Source: Collybia mongolica
Taxonomy: Eukaryota; Basidiomycota; Agaricomycetes; Agaricales; Clitocybaceae
Direction of reading: 5' to 3'
Length of the DNA stretch: 64,000 bases
NCBI GenBank assembly: GCA_013420905.1
Contig: JAAXNY010000001.1
Span: forward strand, 6,758,001-6,822,000
Shown: one piece after another, positions 32,128 through 46,200 of the stretch
Layout: the number at the start of each line of letters is the position of its first letter
How positions within the stretch are numbered: position 1 is the stretch's first letter
Made by a program: the position numbers and the translations under genes
Notes under the pieces: model-generated
Database searches by the model: none
The model's input: only the letters and a program-made list of their open reading frames with translations
Told to the model about the DNA's origin: nothing

Positions 32128-32324
32128 ATGCTCTGGAATTCCTTCAGACTCTGTCAGAATTTCAGTGTTCTGAAGCCGGAATTCCTGTGGAATTTCATTC
32201 CGCTCGGATTCCGAGTGGAATCCATTCGGAATTTTTATCAATTTTTACAGCCATTTTCTATTACTTCTGCAGCCAAAATTCCGACAGGAATCCGCTGGAA
32301 GATGTGGGGGAGTGTAAAGACCTC
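32128..32324. repeat. Right end of the KDZ-type transposon: TIR plus subterminal motif array
   Basis: Contains GGAATTCC, GCTCGGATTCCGAGTGGAATCC and related words, and ends GATGTGGGGGAGTGT... at 32301-32324, the inverted partner of the left end. Confidence 0.7.
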
Positions 32325-32332
32325 CCTTTTAG
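32325..32332. repeat. 8-bp target duplication CCTTTTAG, right copy
   Basis: Matches 12281-12288. Confidence 0.75.
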
Positions 32333-32764
32333 GCAGTATCACTCTGTGCCCTGCACCACACAGCATGACAGGCACTTCATCATTCTATCCTTGATATCAA
32401 CCATGCCATTGAAGACCCAGGGGAAATGGTAGAGAGGACTGATTTCAAGGCATTGCAATGGTGTAGCTAGACCAATCCCTTTGTAATGGAAATAATATAA
32501 GTTTTAAGTGCCACCCAAGCTGTATTGGTGAGGTGGTGATGGGCACTGTACATTTGGAAAAAGGTTAGTTAGCCAATCTGATGCTGTAATTGAACTCTAA
32601 TATGCTGATTTAGCTTGTTTTAAACTTGAATTGATTTCTACTTGTTACCATAATATTTTCATTAATTTATATTTGTCCATTACTCAAATATAGTTAGTTG
32701 TATCCTATTATGGGCTGTGATGAAGCCATGGTCCTGGCTAAGGCTACCAGAAGAAATAAAAGAA
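32333..32764. other. AT-rich stretch without a gene
   Basis: Unique-looking AT-rich DNA between the KDZ-type transposon and the non-LTR insertion; nothing recognised. Confidence 0.5.
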
Positions 32765-32781
32765 GAAGGCAAACCTATCAA
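32765..32781. repeat. 17-bp target duplication, left copy
   Basis: GAAGGCAAACCTATCAA, repeated exactly at 33731-33747 directly after the poly(A) tail. Confidence 0.85.
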
Positions 32782-33730
32782 GCGCTTCTTGATCTTTTAC
32801 CACCACCATCCGACCATGGGAATTCGTCCCTCCTGCACTAGGTCGTCCCTAAACTACCTAACACCTCATCCCTAATCGACATCGCCTTTCATCAGACCAC
32901 TCTTTCAGCCTGGGCCACCATCCTTTTATACCATATCCAAATTTTTAACTTATCAGAGCTGATCCTGACTATCTGCAGGGTCATCTCATCTTGCCTGTAC
33001 TGGGGGCTTCACTAATCTGTTCACATCCACCTCATCAACTACCAGGCCACATGAGGACACCACAACTCTAGTACTCTGCTTTGTGCAGATCCTTAGGGAG
33101 CGTCACTGCCAACATTCTCGACGATTTATTCATACTCGCTTAACCACTACACCCAAATACAAAAGGAGGAAGGGGTCTGGCCCCCAATCAGCTACTGTCC
33201 CTGCACAGAGCACACCTCTTGGGGAGAATGCCAGTTTATCGACCAATGGTGGGATTTGGCGGCCTCATTATGAGGGGAGTCATTGCTTTGGGAGAGCAGT
33301 GTGGAACAGGGGGGAAAGTAATAGGGGGGATTCAGGAGAGGGGGAGCAGGTTTGAGGTATGGGTCATTCATTTAGTTTGGACATTTATCTTCGACACTGG
33401 GGGGGAGTAATGGGTTTCCAGGGCACCCTGAAAATACCAGGGGGGGAGTGGAACGAGGTACCAATGTGAAGGGAGGGGACCATGCCCTGACAAGTGAAGG
33501 CAAACCTTTAAGACATTGGGAGGTTCAGACATGGTACAGTACAATACCGTTGGACTGCAGGTATCCTCAGTCTAGACCAGTAATATGACCTGGAGAGCAA
33601 CTTAGTGTACAGCTCCACCCTGATGGCTCATTACAGATTACTTAGTGGTAATAGGTGTCTATGCCCACATGTAGCTGGGTCAAACCCACATGCACTTAAT
33701 ATTATTTGACCAAAAAAAAAAAAAAAAAAA
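32782..33730 (+). mobile_element. Short non-LTR retroelement (SINE-like or 5'-truncated LINE)
   Basis: About 950 bp ending in an A run (about 33,713-33,730) and flanked by a 17-bp direct repeat, the hallmark of target-primed reverse transcription. No ORF of more than 90 codons and no recognisable reverse transcriptase, so it was probably mobilised in trans. GGGTCAAACCC near 33,684 faintly resembles a Pol III B box, but it lies at the 3' end where it would not serve as one. The internal word GAAGGCAAACCT (33496-33507) repeats part of the target site. Confidence 0.7.
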
Positions 33731-33747
33731 GAAGGCAAACCTATCAA
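33731..33747. repeat. 17-bp target duplication, right copy
   Basis: Matches 32765-32781. Confidence 0.85.
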
Positions 33748-35898
33748 ATTGGTACAGTAAATATGTCAAATTATAATATATACTTAAAATTGTAACTTTT
33801 GTCAATTATGATGCTTCTCAAACTGCTGGAGCAGGTCCATCAAGGCTACCTCTTTCTCCTGATCTCCAACAAGAGGAGGCTCCAATGCAGGTATATATAC
33901 ATCACTTTCAAAAATAGAGTTCTGAATCCCTAAAGGAACAGACACAATTAGGCTGCACACTGTACTATATATGGCATACAGCTGTATAGTTTATGGTTCT
34001 GATAGCAATGGGTTTGCCATAACCATAACCATACATCCTTCAACAACAAGCCTGATGCACAGTAAGGTGCTAACACAGCTGTTGGCAGGCTAATACAAGT
34101 ATATGGCTGATATATTTTACAATAATCTTCCAAGCATCAGGCATGTGCTTTCTTGTTGTGTTGCATTTGAGTTTCTTGCCTTGATGGACAAATTTTGACA
34201 GTGGAATATCTGTAATCTATAACTATGCAACCATAATTGATGGTCTCACCAGGTATATGAGTCAGAACACATACCTCTGCATTAAATTTTTTAATTTTGT
34301 TGGATGTGTGTCATTCTCCTCAAAAAATTACAGACTGTAGACTAATTTTGGTGGTGTGTTTATAATCCCTCCACCCCAATATGTTGCATTGTGATAATCC
34401 CTTTGAGCATCCATCCCCAATGGGAAGGAGGCATGATCCCAGTGTGCAAATCTTGATAAAGGGAATTGCCAACATCATTGAGGCCCAATAGATGAGCTTA
34501 ATTAAATGATGTTTGGACTGAGCAGACTGAAATTCAAAGGGGTTGATACTACAGCCCTTTGCCTGTCATCTGAGGAGGTTGATGCATTGGCAACATGCCA
34601 GTTTGTTGTGCAAGTATGTATGTTGACAAGGTGTATTTTTAAGTCACATAGACCATATACCTGTATTGAGCTGTCAATTGCTGTCAATTGATGGGGTGGA
34701 CAGTGGATACCTGTACTGTATACTGTACTATTGATGGGGTGCACTTGGGTGACAATGGGACAGATACTGCCACCATAATACAGCTACTGTTGATGACCTT
34801 GAGTTTGCTTGAAGCTTGCTCAATGCTTCTGGCTCAATCTAGGTGAAAGAAATAGTGGTTTCAGTGACTATGGCTGATGCAATCCATACCTCAAGTAGGG
34901 ACAGTTTAGAACAATGGAAGACAATCCTAAATGAAGAGGGACAAAGGGAGACAAACTGGAACTAAGGGGAACAAAATTGTGGGGGGAAAACTTCCTCTCT
35001 TTTTACTATACCAAAACATCTACTAATTGTATCCAAGTCAATTCAAAAATTTAGACTCTCCCCTGTGCCTACAATAGGTAGGACCCTTTGGGGGACCCAA
35101 CTGATGGTCTGTCTGATGTTCTGAAGGCCTAGAATGTTTGGGTGGAGAGATGGAGCCAACAGGTGTCAAAAGTGCCACAGGGGAAAGGTACCAATCCCTG
35201 GACCTGACTGGGTATTCCTGAAGGCAATGGGATGCAGTCCAAAGCATCTGGAGGTGCCTAGGGAGTGTGTGTGATGAGTGGTAAGGATAGAAGTTATATA
35301 TAGTAAAGAAATAATGAGATATGTGAGTTTCCATGGTACAAGCAGGACCATGCTTGTCACCATATTGCCATTAATAATGGATATGGCATGCAGCCCTAGA
35401 CACAATTTAGTGGTACTTGCATTTGTTACAATCTCCTGTGTTAAAACCCTCAAAAGTCTTGCATTTAGATCACACTTTCCCTGGAGATAATTACAGCAGA
35501 ACTGAAAGTATGGAATTCCTTTGTGAAGACAATACCCATTGGGCCGCACTTGGTTTTGTCCTAGATACATATGGTATAGACTTAGATGAATATGTGTTTC
35601 ATGATCAAATTATTTGTATTTATTATTATAAGTTGTTTAAAATGAGAATTATGTGGCATAACTGGGATTAAGCATTGTGCACATGAGCAAGCTCCCATTC
35701 AGTAGGCGAGGCATTCACATACAAATTTGTTCTTGAGGGTCGCCAGCAGTGACAATGGTTGCGGCAGTTGCGCTTGTTGCCACATATTATATTTAGCGGT
35801 TGGGACCAAATAGACTGTGATCTCGCGCATCCACCAGTGGCACTGACCTCTGGCCCATTTGTTACTGTACGAACAGGACATTCAAGCTTGTTTACGCC
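33748..35898. other. 2.1 kb AT-rich stretch without a recognisable gene
   Basis: ORFs up to 134 codons (35166-35570, minus) have unlikely composition and no exon chain. A minus-strand stretch at about 33,790-33,900 reads like the acidic C terminus of some larger protein and could be a transposon remnant. The last 200 bp are the ARP3 promoter and 5' UTR; base composition changes there from AT-rich to balanced. Confidence 0.5.
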
Positions 35899-37622
35899 AT
35901 GTCGCTTCTCGCACCAATTATATGCGACAATGGTACGGGTTACTCTAAGGTCGGGTAAGTGTTACCACGAATAGTCTTCCATAATCAACACTCATCGCGA
36001 TCTTAAAGCTTTGCGGGGAACTCTGATCCTTCATTGTAGGTGTCGGTGACAATCGGAGGGCTCATCTAAGTAACTTGCTCAACCTTCCTCCAGTGTATTT
36101 CCCACCGCTATCGCCACGCGCGGCTCCCCATCTCAAGCCTCCCGGGCGCCCGCTATCCCCTCGAAGCCTGGTCATCTCGCGTCGAAACGTGGTGTAGAGG
36201 ACCTTGATTTCTTTATCGGAGACGAAGCCCTCGCAAATGCAAAAACACCCGGATACGGAGTACACTACCCCATCCGCCATGGAATGATTGACAACTGGGA
36301 TCACATGGAGCGATACTGGGAGCAGACTATTTTCAAGTATCTAAGGGCTGAGCCTGAAGACCACTATTTTCTTCTCGTGAGTATTGTGCATTTATCATCT
36401 CTATTATGGTAATTAACTCTCGAGGTACGTGCTAGACGGAGCCTCCTCTCAATCCCCCTGAAAATAGGGAACAAACTGCCGAGATCTTCTTTGAGTCTTT
36501 CAACATCAAAGGCTTATATATCGCCGTTCAAGCAGTCCTCGCATTGGCGGCCTCGTGGTCATCAAACAGAGTGACGGATCGCACTTTGACTGGGACGGTC
36601 ATCGATTCTGGCGATGGTGTCACTCATGTCATTCCGTGTGCCGAGGGCTACGTCATTGGAAGTGCAATTAAGCACATTCCTATCGCAGGGCGCGACATCT
36701 CACAATTTGTCCTTAACTTGATGAGAGAGCGTGGGGAAATGGCGAACGTTCCTCCCGAAGACCAACTGAAGGTCGCCGGGAAAGTGAAAGAGAATTATAG
36801 TTATGTATGCCAAGACATCGTCCGGGAGTTCAGAAAATACGACGAGGAACCGTTGAAGTACTTTGAACGCTACGAGGGTGAACATTCGGTCACAGGAAGA
36901 GTGTGTCTCATCTTGATTAAGATGTGAAGTGCAACTAATTGCCTTCTCCTAGAAATACGGTATCGACGTTGGATATGAGCGTTTCCTTGCCCCTGAGATA
37001 TTCTTCAACCCCGAAATCTATTCATCTGACTTCCTTACACCGCTACCAGAAATTGTGGATGACGTCATTCAGCAATCGCCCATTGATGTTCGTCGGGGTT
37101 TGTACAAGGTGAGGAGTGCCTTTTTCCACTATTCCCCTCATGTCTTCTGACCATTCGTATAGAATATTGTGTTGTCTGGTGGCTCGACTATGTTCCAGCA
37201 TTTTGGAAACCGTCTCAAGAGGGATCTCAAGCAACTCGTCGATCGTCGTTTGGACGCGAGTGTTCTTGCAAGTGGGGGTTCTTTAAGAGTACGAGCTTTA
37301 TCATCACCCGCATCGTATTGCAACTCATCTGCTTTCAAGTCGTCTGGCGTCGAAGTCGATGTCATTTCTCACAAACGTCAGAGGTTCGTTTTGCTTCCCC
37401 GTATCTATATTCTTTTCTCATCAATCCACCTATCAAGATACGCGGTGTGGTTCGGTGGATCTTTGCTTGCATCTCTTGTGAGTGCCTTCTACATTGACTT
37501 TACTAGGTTACTTACTGGGTGGATAGCCCGAGTTCTATACTTCTTGCCACACCAAAGCGCAGTACGACGAAATTGGCCCTAGTATTTGTCGACGCTATCA
37601 AATATTTGGAAGTGCTACATAA
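35899..37622 (+). CDS. arp3: Actin-related protein 3 (Arp2/3 complex)
   Basis: Arp3 is the actin-like subunit which, with Arp2, forms the template for branched actin filaments at endocytic patches and hyphal tips. Nine exons: 35899-35954, 36009-36035, 36094-36376, 36436-36900, 36953-37108, 37163-37288, 37340-37383, 37438-37477, 37527-37622. The N terminus [20 protein letters not shown] is the actin-fold phosphate-1 loop. [18 protein letters not shown] is phosphate-2, and [21 protein letters not shown] is the adenosine motif. The Arp3-type insert is followed by [20 protein letters not shown], and the end is [14 protein letters not shown]. Length and landmarks fit full-length Arp3. The 27-nt second exon is a microexon. 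It is the first single-copy gene after the transposon nest, with the nearest element only about 2 kb upstream. Confidence 0.96.
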
Positions 37623-38096
37623 TTGCATCGGTCTTGTAAAACTGAAATATCACATCATCTCTGAGGCTTACAGTTCTATTCAGAATAACGGCAGATTACT
37701 CGACGTACAGTTTACACGAGCTCAAACGCGCTGATAGTAGGGGAATTCGGTGGCACCGGGAAAACACATCGTGTAACATAAATACCAGACGTAATCACAA
37801 CGGGTGGAACACTGATAAGCATGAAGTGTTGTGGTAAACTAACAGAATATCAATACAAAGGAGGTGGTCATTGAGCGACGTGCACTATGAATGGTGGTAT
37901 GATATATGAAAATATTAGCTGAGAGCAGTGGAGCAATTCTAGTGGACAAACATGTCGAAGTGATCACGCAAATCTCCACACATAGAACACGAGTCATGAA
38001 AACAAGTAAAACGAAAATATGTGTATTCCGGTGTACCACTGAGACTTTCCCTATTATATGTGCAGAGGCGTATCAATAGGATCTCCTTGTTGTTCT
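37623..38096. other. Convergent 3' ends of ARP3 and SelO
   Basis: 474 bp between two facing stop codons; terminators of both genes must lie here. No ORF of note. Confidence 0.6.
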
Positions 38097-40734
<2,638 letters not shown>

Positions 40735-41409
40735 CCAAAGTCCGTTGCAGCTCAAGTAGTGTATGTTGCATCATAATCGTACCTTGTCATCGTTTTTGGC
40801 TCGTTTGTCAGACAGTTGTCAGGGATCACATGCCACCGATTCTCAGTATTCGCACTGTGTCTTTGGTCCAACAGTAGTTCCTCCCAGCTGCTTAAACATT
40901 AACGTTGAAAAGTTGGGCGGGTCTGGTCATAAGCGTCCACTGAGCTGCTATCGCTTAGTGACAGTAAGTAATCCGAGTAGAATCTGTTTAGAATTTGTTG
41001 TCATGTTTGTAGTCAGATCGTTATATATATAATAAAGCATTATGTATAATAATTGTAATTGTTCATGAACGTTGCATAAATTCAAGCACCGAGTTTCACA
41101 CAATTACTGCGACATACACCTAGGTTCATGTTATTACCAGGTCATCACAGATATAATGGGTAGCTTTCGCCTAGTCGATCAGCAAGCGTAAAATACATTT
41201 TTCTTCCTTTCATACGGCATAGGTGGGATTGTGGCAAGATTATGTTTATTATAAGCTTGAATTAGCATCCATGGAGGCTGTAGCGGAAGTGATTGATTAA
41301 GCTGTGGCGTGGTCCCATATCTCTTGAGTTGCGACTGCAACTACAAGTTGCCCATATTTACCCCCATATCTATTCTTTCTCTCGGCATCCCTTCATTTAT
41401 TTTTATTGA
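40735..41409. promoter_or_regulatory. Shared intergenic region between divergent selO and the Ndfip/Bsd2 gene
   Basis: 675 bp between two divergent start codons; the promoters of both genes must lie here. No gene and no clear TATA box seen. Confidence 0.5.
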
Positions 41410-42752
41410 ATGAGCCTCTTTTCGCTACCAAGGGGAATCCCAGTAACCTACAGCTCCATTCCGAACCCGAGGTCAACGTCGGACACAGAGCGGGAGCTTG
41501 ACGATGCGTTTGAGTCGGATAACGAGGATGATGGAAGCTTGGCTCATGAATCTACCCCCTTTACCCAAGGGAATAACACTCAGAGCTCGACAGTCCCAGG
41601 CCCAGATGTAACAACCTCCATTCCTGGTGCATACGATTTCGAGAGAGAGTATGACTACCCGCCACCTGGGTCTCCTCCTCGTCCTTCTTCCAGGGCTTTA
41701 CCCAACGACTACGGCAATTCCAATGGAGAGCTACCAACATCGCCCATACGGACCTCCCGTCCTGGCCCTTCATTTTTCCGAAGAGCTGTAGGGGCCATTC
41801 TGCCCTCTCATTATGTGCGGGTGCCTACAGAGGCCCAGGCTCCGAGGACTGTAGGTGGTGGGATTGAGAACGATGGTGTCTTTGCCAACGTTATGGCAAA
41901 ACCCCAGAAAAGTCGTGTTGTTCACACGGAAGAGGGGGATGTGCAGATCATGCCTGAAGACAGTAACCAAAAGGAAATTCCACCGGTGAGCAAAATTCTA
42001 GCGCTTGTGTCACTGTCCAGCTTTTGAATCAGTATCGTAGTCTTACGCGGACGCTCAAGCTGACGCCGTTCCACCCTATTGGGAAACGACAGTCCATGCG
42101 CCCGCGTCGCTGGAGCCTGGCGCAGATATGATCATCGACGACCTGCCCACTGGTTCATTCTGGATATTCGCCATCAATCTTTTCATATCATTTTTCTTCC
42201 AATTCGTTGGGTTCCTCCTCACCTATCTCCTCCACACCTCGCATGCTGCTAAGTTTGGCTCTCGTGCAGGCCTTGGCCTGACTCTGATACAATTCGGTTT
42301 TTACTCGCGCACGATGAACTTTATAGACACTCCCGATGACAAGGGCGCCGGAACAGACGGAGAACCAGCAAGCGAAGCTCCTGTTCCAGATGATAGTTTC
42401 ATTCCGGGCATAACATCAAAAGACTGGCTGTCTTTCTTGTTCATGACAATAGGTGATTACCTTTCCATCTTACTCCGGTAGCAGTAATTCATATACATCA
42501 GGATGGTTTCTGCTCTTGTCGTCGTTCATCGGATTCTGGCGAGTCAAACGTTGGGAAAAATCAATTCGCACTGCTTCCGATCCTATAACTCCCGAGGCCA
42601 TAGAACGGGATGTCGCTATCAGGCGCAACATTGAAAACGTCTTTGGCATTTCCTTCGTAGAGGATGACGAAGCTCGTAATGCCCGCGCGCATCTTCAAGC
42701 ACAAGAAGAAGCAAGACTGACTAGAGATCTGAGAGCTGCAGGGTTACTGTAG
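41410..42752 (+). CDS. Ndfip/Bsd2-type PY-motif membrane adaptor
   Basis: This family (yeast Bsd2, human NDFIP1/2) sits in Golgi/endosome membranes and recruits Nedd4/Rsp5 ubiquitin ligases to membrane cargo such as metal transporters. Exons: 41410-41985, 42041-42452, 42502-42752. About 190 acidic, Pro- and Ser-rich cytosolic residues lead to PPSYADAQADAVPPYW, holding PPxY motifs across the first intron. Then come GSFWIFAINLFISFFFQFVG (TM1), the conserved HTSHAAKFGSRAGLGLTLIQ (TM2) and GWFLLLSSFIGFWRVKRWE (TM3), and a C-terminal helix. All three hydrophobic segments of the family are present. About 410 aa. Confidence 0.92.
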
Positions 42753-43222
42753 TTTTCATATCTAGTAGGTTTAGCTTCTCAACGTATTACCCTTTCCTGA
42801 TAATATTTACCTCACTGATAGATGCTTATTCAGGATTCTTTTCCTGCTTCGTTGGCATCGAATGTAGTCTTACACGATATCTCATTTTGTTTATTTATTG
42901 TAGTTTAACAGTGGTCGAGAGGGCTTACTCTTTCTATCTTGTAAAATACATACCTGGAAAAATACCTTTACCCAAGGGAATCGAAGGGTGGTCTTAGTAT
43001 GGAATGTCCTTAATTCGCAATCCCTGGGCTAAGTATCGTGAATCTTGATAATGGTGATGGACGCCCGTCACAGGCTGTGTTCGTTTGAACATTTGTCGCG
43101 TGGTGTCACAGTCACATCATACTCTACTTTCTGCGAGTCCACCATGAGCGTACGCATATTTTTTCGTGGCGATCCAATGTCTGCTAAACTTTTACATACA
43201 GACATTCACCATTGGCGATCAT

Positions 43223-46200
43223 ATGGATGAAGATATCCTCAGTGACGTTGTACCCAGTAATATTGTTTCGCGACAGGTAAACCACTTTTATTGGCCTACA
43301 GTCAAACCTTGCTTGACGTGTTCCGTAGCCGAGTCAAGGGCTGGACGGAGAGAGTGAATTTGGGGGAGACGCAATGGAGGAGGATGAACTGATGAGCGAG
43401 GTAGAGGATGGACCAGTGCGTTGATTATTAGTTCATCGCGCTTTGGCTAACGACGGTCCAGAGCGAGAAGGCGAAGGCGACGGCGGCAAGACAACAGAAA
43501 AAACAAAACCGCAAAGCTGCCGAAGGACAACTGCAAATGAAGAGGCAGGAAATGGACAAGGCGAAGGTGGAGTTAAATATACCATGTACCGTTGTGCCAA
43601 GGCTCATGCTTCAATTCAGATCACCGATGCCGTGAAGCGGTATTCGTATCTTCTCGGCCAGACAGAATTATTCAAGCATTTCGTCGATATAAAGGTTTTT
43701 TATTTACATTTCCGCAGTTTCTTCCTTCTCACGAACAGTACAGCGCGCGCGCGATCCAGAATATGCTGCTATGGTGGACGCACAGCCTAAACCCAAGGGT
43801 CGGGGAAGGAAGAAGCCTACGTAAAACATATCAGTATCCCTTATATTTTCGTGTAACATCCTTTGTAGAGACACAAACGCACGGCACCGAAAATCAGAAA
43901 AGGAGGAAGACGAAGAGCTACTCAAAGATGGAGAATTAGCAGCCGACGGAAATGACCAGCCCTACGTCTTTGAAGAATCCCCAAGCTGTATGTTCCATAT
44001 CCAATCACGCTGATGCACGCTCAAATTTCCACATTAGTCATAATTGGCGAAATGCGGGCATATCAGCTGCAAGGTCTGAACTGGATGGTTTCGCTTCATC
44101 ATAATGGACTAAACGGTATACTAGCCGATGAGATGGTGAAATTTTCCGTTTCTAATCACACTGTCAACCATTTATTTACTTTTTGTATTCCAGGGTCTTG
44201 GAAAGACACTTCAAACAATCTCGTTTCTCGCTTACCTCAAGAACTATCGGTCCATATCCGGACCACATCTAATTGTAGTTCCGAAGTCTACGCTGCAGAA
44301 CTGGGCACGTGAATTCGAGAAGTGGACGACAGGAACAAATGTGGTGCTCCTGACTGGAACGAAGGAGGAACGTGCAGAGATCATTGCGACGCGCTTGATT
44401 ACCCAAGACTTCGAAGTGTGCATCACCAGCTACGAAATCTGCCTCATTGAAAAGAGCACTTTCAAGAAATTTTCGTTTGAATACATTGTCATTGACGAAG
44501 CTCATCGGATAAAGAATGTTGACTCCATCCTTTCCCAAATCGTACGCGCCTTCATATCCCGGGGACGAATGCTCATCACAGGGACACCACTCCAAAACAA
44601 TTTGAAAGAGCTCTTCGCACTATTAAATTTCATTTGTCCTGAGATTTTTGTTGACTACGCGGATTTAGACAGCTTCTTGCATAAGGACGATGCAATGGTC
44701 GAGGAAGGCGGAAAGGCCGAAGAAGAGAAAAGCAAGAAGGTCGTAGAGGCACTTCATAAGATCCTTAGGCCGTTTTTATTGAGGAGAGTCAAGGCAGATG
44801 TCGAAAAGAACCTATTGCCAAGTGTGTTTGTTCCTCTCCTGTTCTTCTCATTTCTTACTAGTTCTATCCTTGCGTTCACTTTAGAGAAGGAAGTTAATAT
44901 CTATGTTGGGCTGACAGACATGCAGCGCAAGTGGTATCGCTCTGTGCTTGAGAAGGACATCGACGCTGTTAATGGTATGTCTTCCTATTTATGCAATCAC
45001 CATTGCATCGCTTCTCCAAATGAGTAAGCTAATTCACGTTCATAGGACTGACGGGAAAGAAAGAAGGGAAAACCAGGTTGATGAACATGGTCATGCAGGT
45101 TTGTTGTCTTTTCATCTCCTGGCATTGATACCTTCAATGCGAGGCAAAATGATCCCCACTCGATGTAGCATCTGGTGCAGAATCTAAGCATATCCTCAGC
45201 CCCTTGTCTTCCATATTCCCACATGTTTTTAATGACTATTCAATGACTGATAATAGTCTCCCGCAGCTTCGCAAAGTCACCTGTCATCCATACCTATTCG
45301 ATGGCGCCGTACGTATCTATGCCTCTTCTCAACCGCCACTCCTTACAAATGATGGTCTTATCTCGGCAGGAGCCAGGCCCACCGTATACCACCGACGAGC
45401 ATATCATCCAGAACTCAGGAAAAATGATCATCCTGGATAAACTCCTTGCATCAATGAAGGAAAAGGGCTCACGGGTACTGATCTTCAGCCAGATGAGTCG
45501 CGTGCTGGATATTTTGGAGGATTATTGTTTGTTCAGGCAATACAGTACGTATTTCCTTATTCCACTACGCTACGCTTTGACCCACGGTTATGTATCCCGA
45601 TCAGAATATTGTCGCATTGACGGAAGTACGGCACACGATGACCGTATCATCGCGATTGACGAATATAATAAACCCGACTCTGAGAAGTTTATCTTCCTAC
45701 TAACCACTCGAGCTGGTGGACTGGGAATCAATCTAACGACCGCTGATATCGTGGTGTTGTACGATAGTGATTGGTACGTATATTTTTCGCTTTTAGAATG
45801 TTTGCTAATGTATGGTTGCCGGTAATCTAGGAATCCGCAGGCAGATCTGCAAGCCATGGATCGTGCGCATCGAATCGGCCAAACGAAGCAGGTCTATGTA
45901 TTTAGGTTTATCACCGAAGGAAGCGTAGAAGAGAGAATGTTGGAGCGCGCAGCGCAAAAGCTGAGACTAGATCAATTGGTCATTCAACAAGGACGAACTC
46001 AACAGGCCAAGGGTATGTGTAACATGACTCCACGGTGGATTATGCTGATTTATTATGTACTAGCGGCTGCAAACAAGGAGGAACTCCTAGAGATGATCAC
46101 TCATGGTGCCGATAAAATCATCAATTCTTCGGATGAGTGCGTTTTCTGCTCTATCTATTGTTTGTCGTTATTGATTGTCAGATCATCAGGCTACTGATCA

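Larger units (their letters stand above)
12289..32324 (-). mobile_element. KDZ-type DNA transposon, about 5.8 kb before the nested insertion
   Basis: The outer ends are inverted repeats sharing ACACTCCCCCACATC (12298-12312 and the complement at 32301-32315). They are flanked by the 8-bp duplication CCTTTTAG. Both genes inside run right to left: the companion gene (32063 down to 15092, split by the Gypsy copy) and then the CxC5/CxC6 KDZ-type gene (14929 down to 12613). Removing the 14,241-bp Gypsy and one 4-bp duplication leaves 5791 bp. The subterminal 200-250 bp at both ends are dense in GGAATTC-like words. The whole is inferred from boundaries plus gene content; a second copy elsewhere in the genome would confirm it. 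Confidence 0.75.

Noticed and set aside
34502..35570. ORFs of 80-134 codons in the AT-rich stretch left of ARP3
   Set aside because: Composition is that of AT-rich noncoding DNA and no exon chain can be built.
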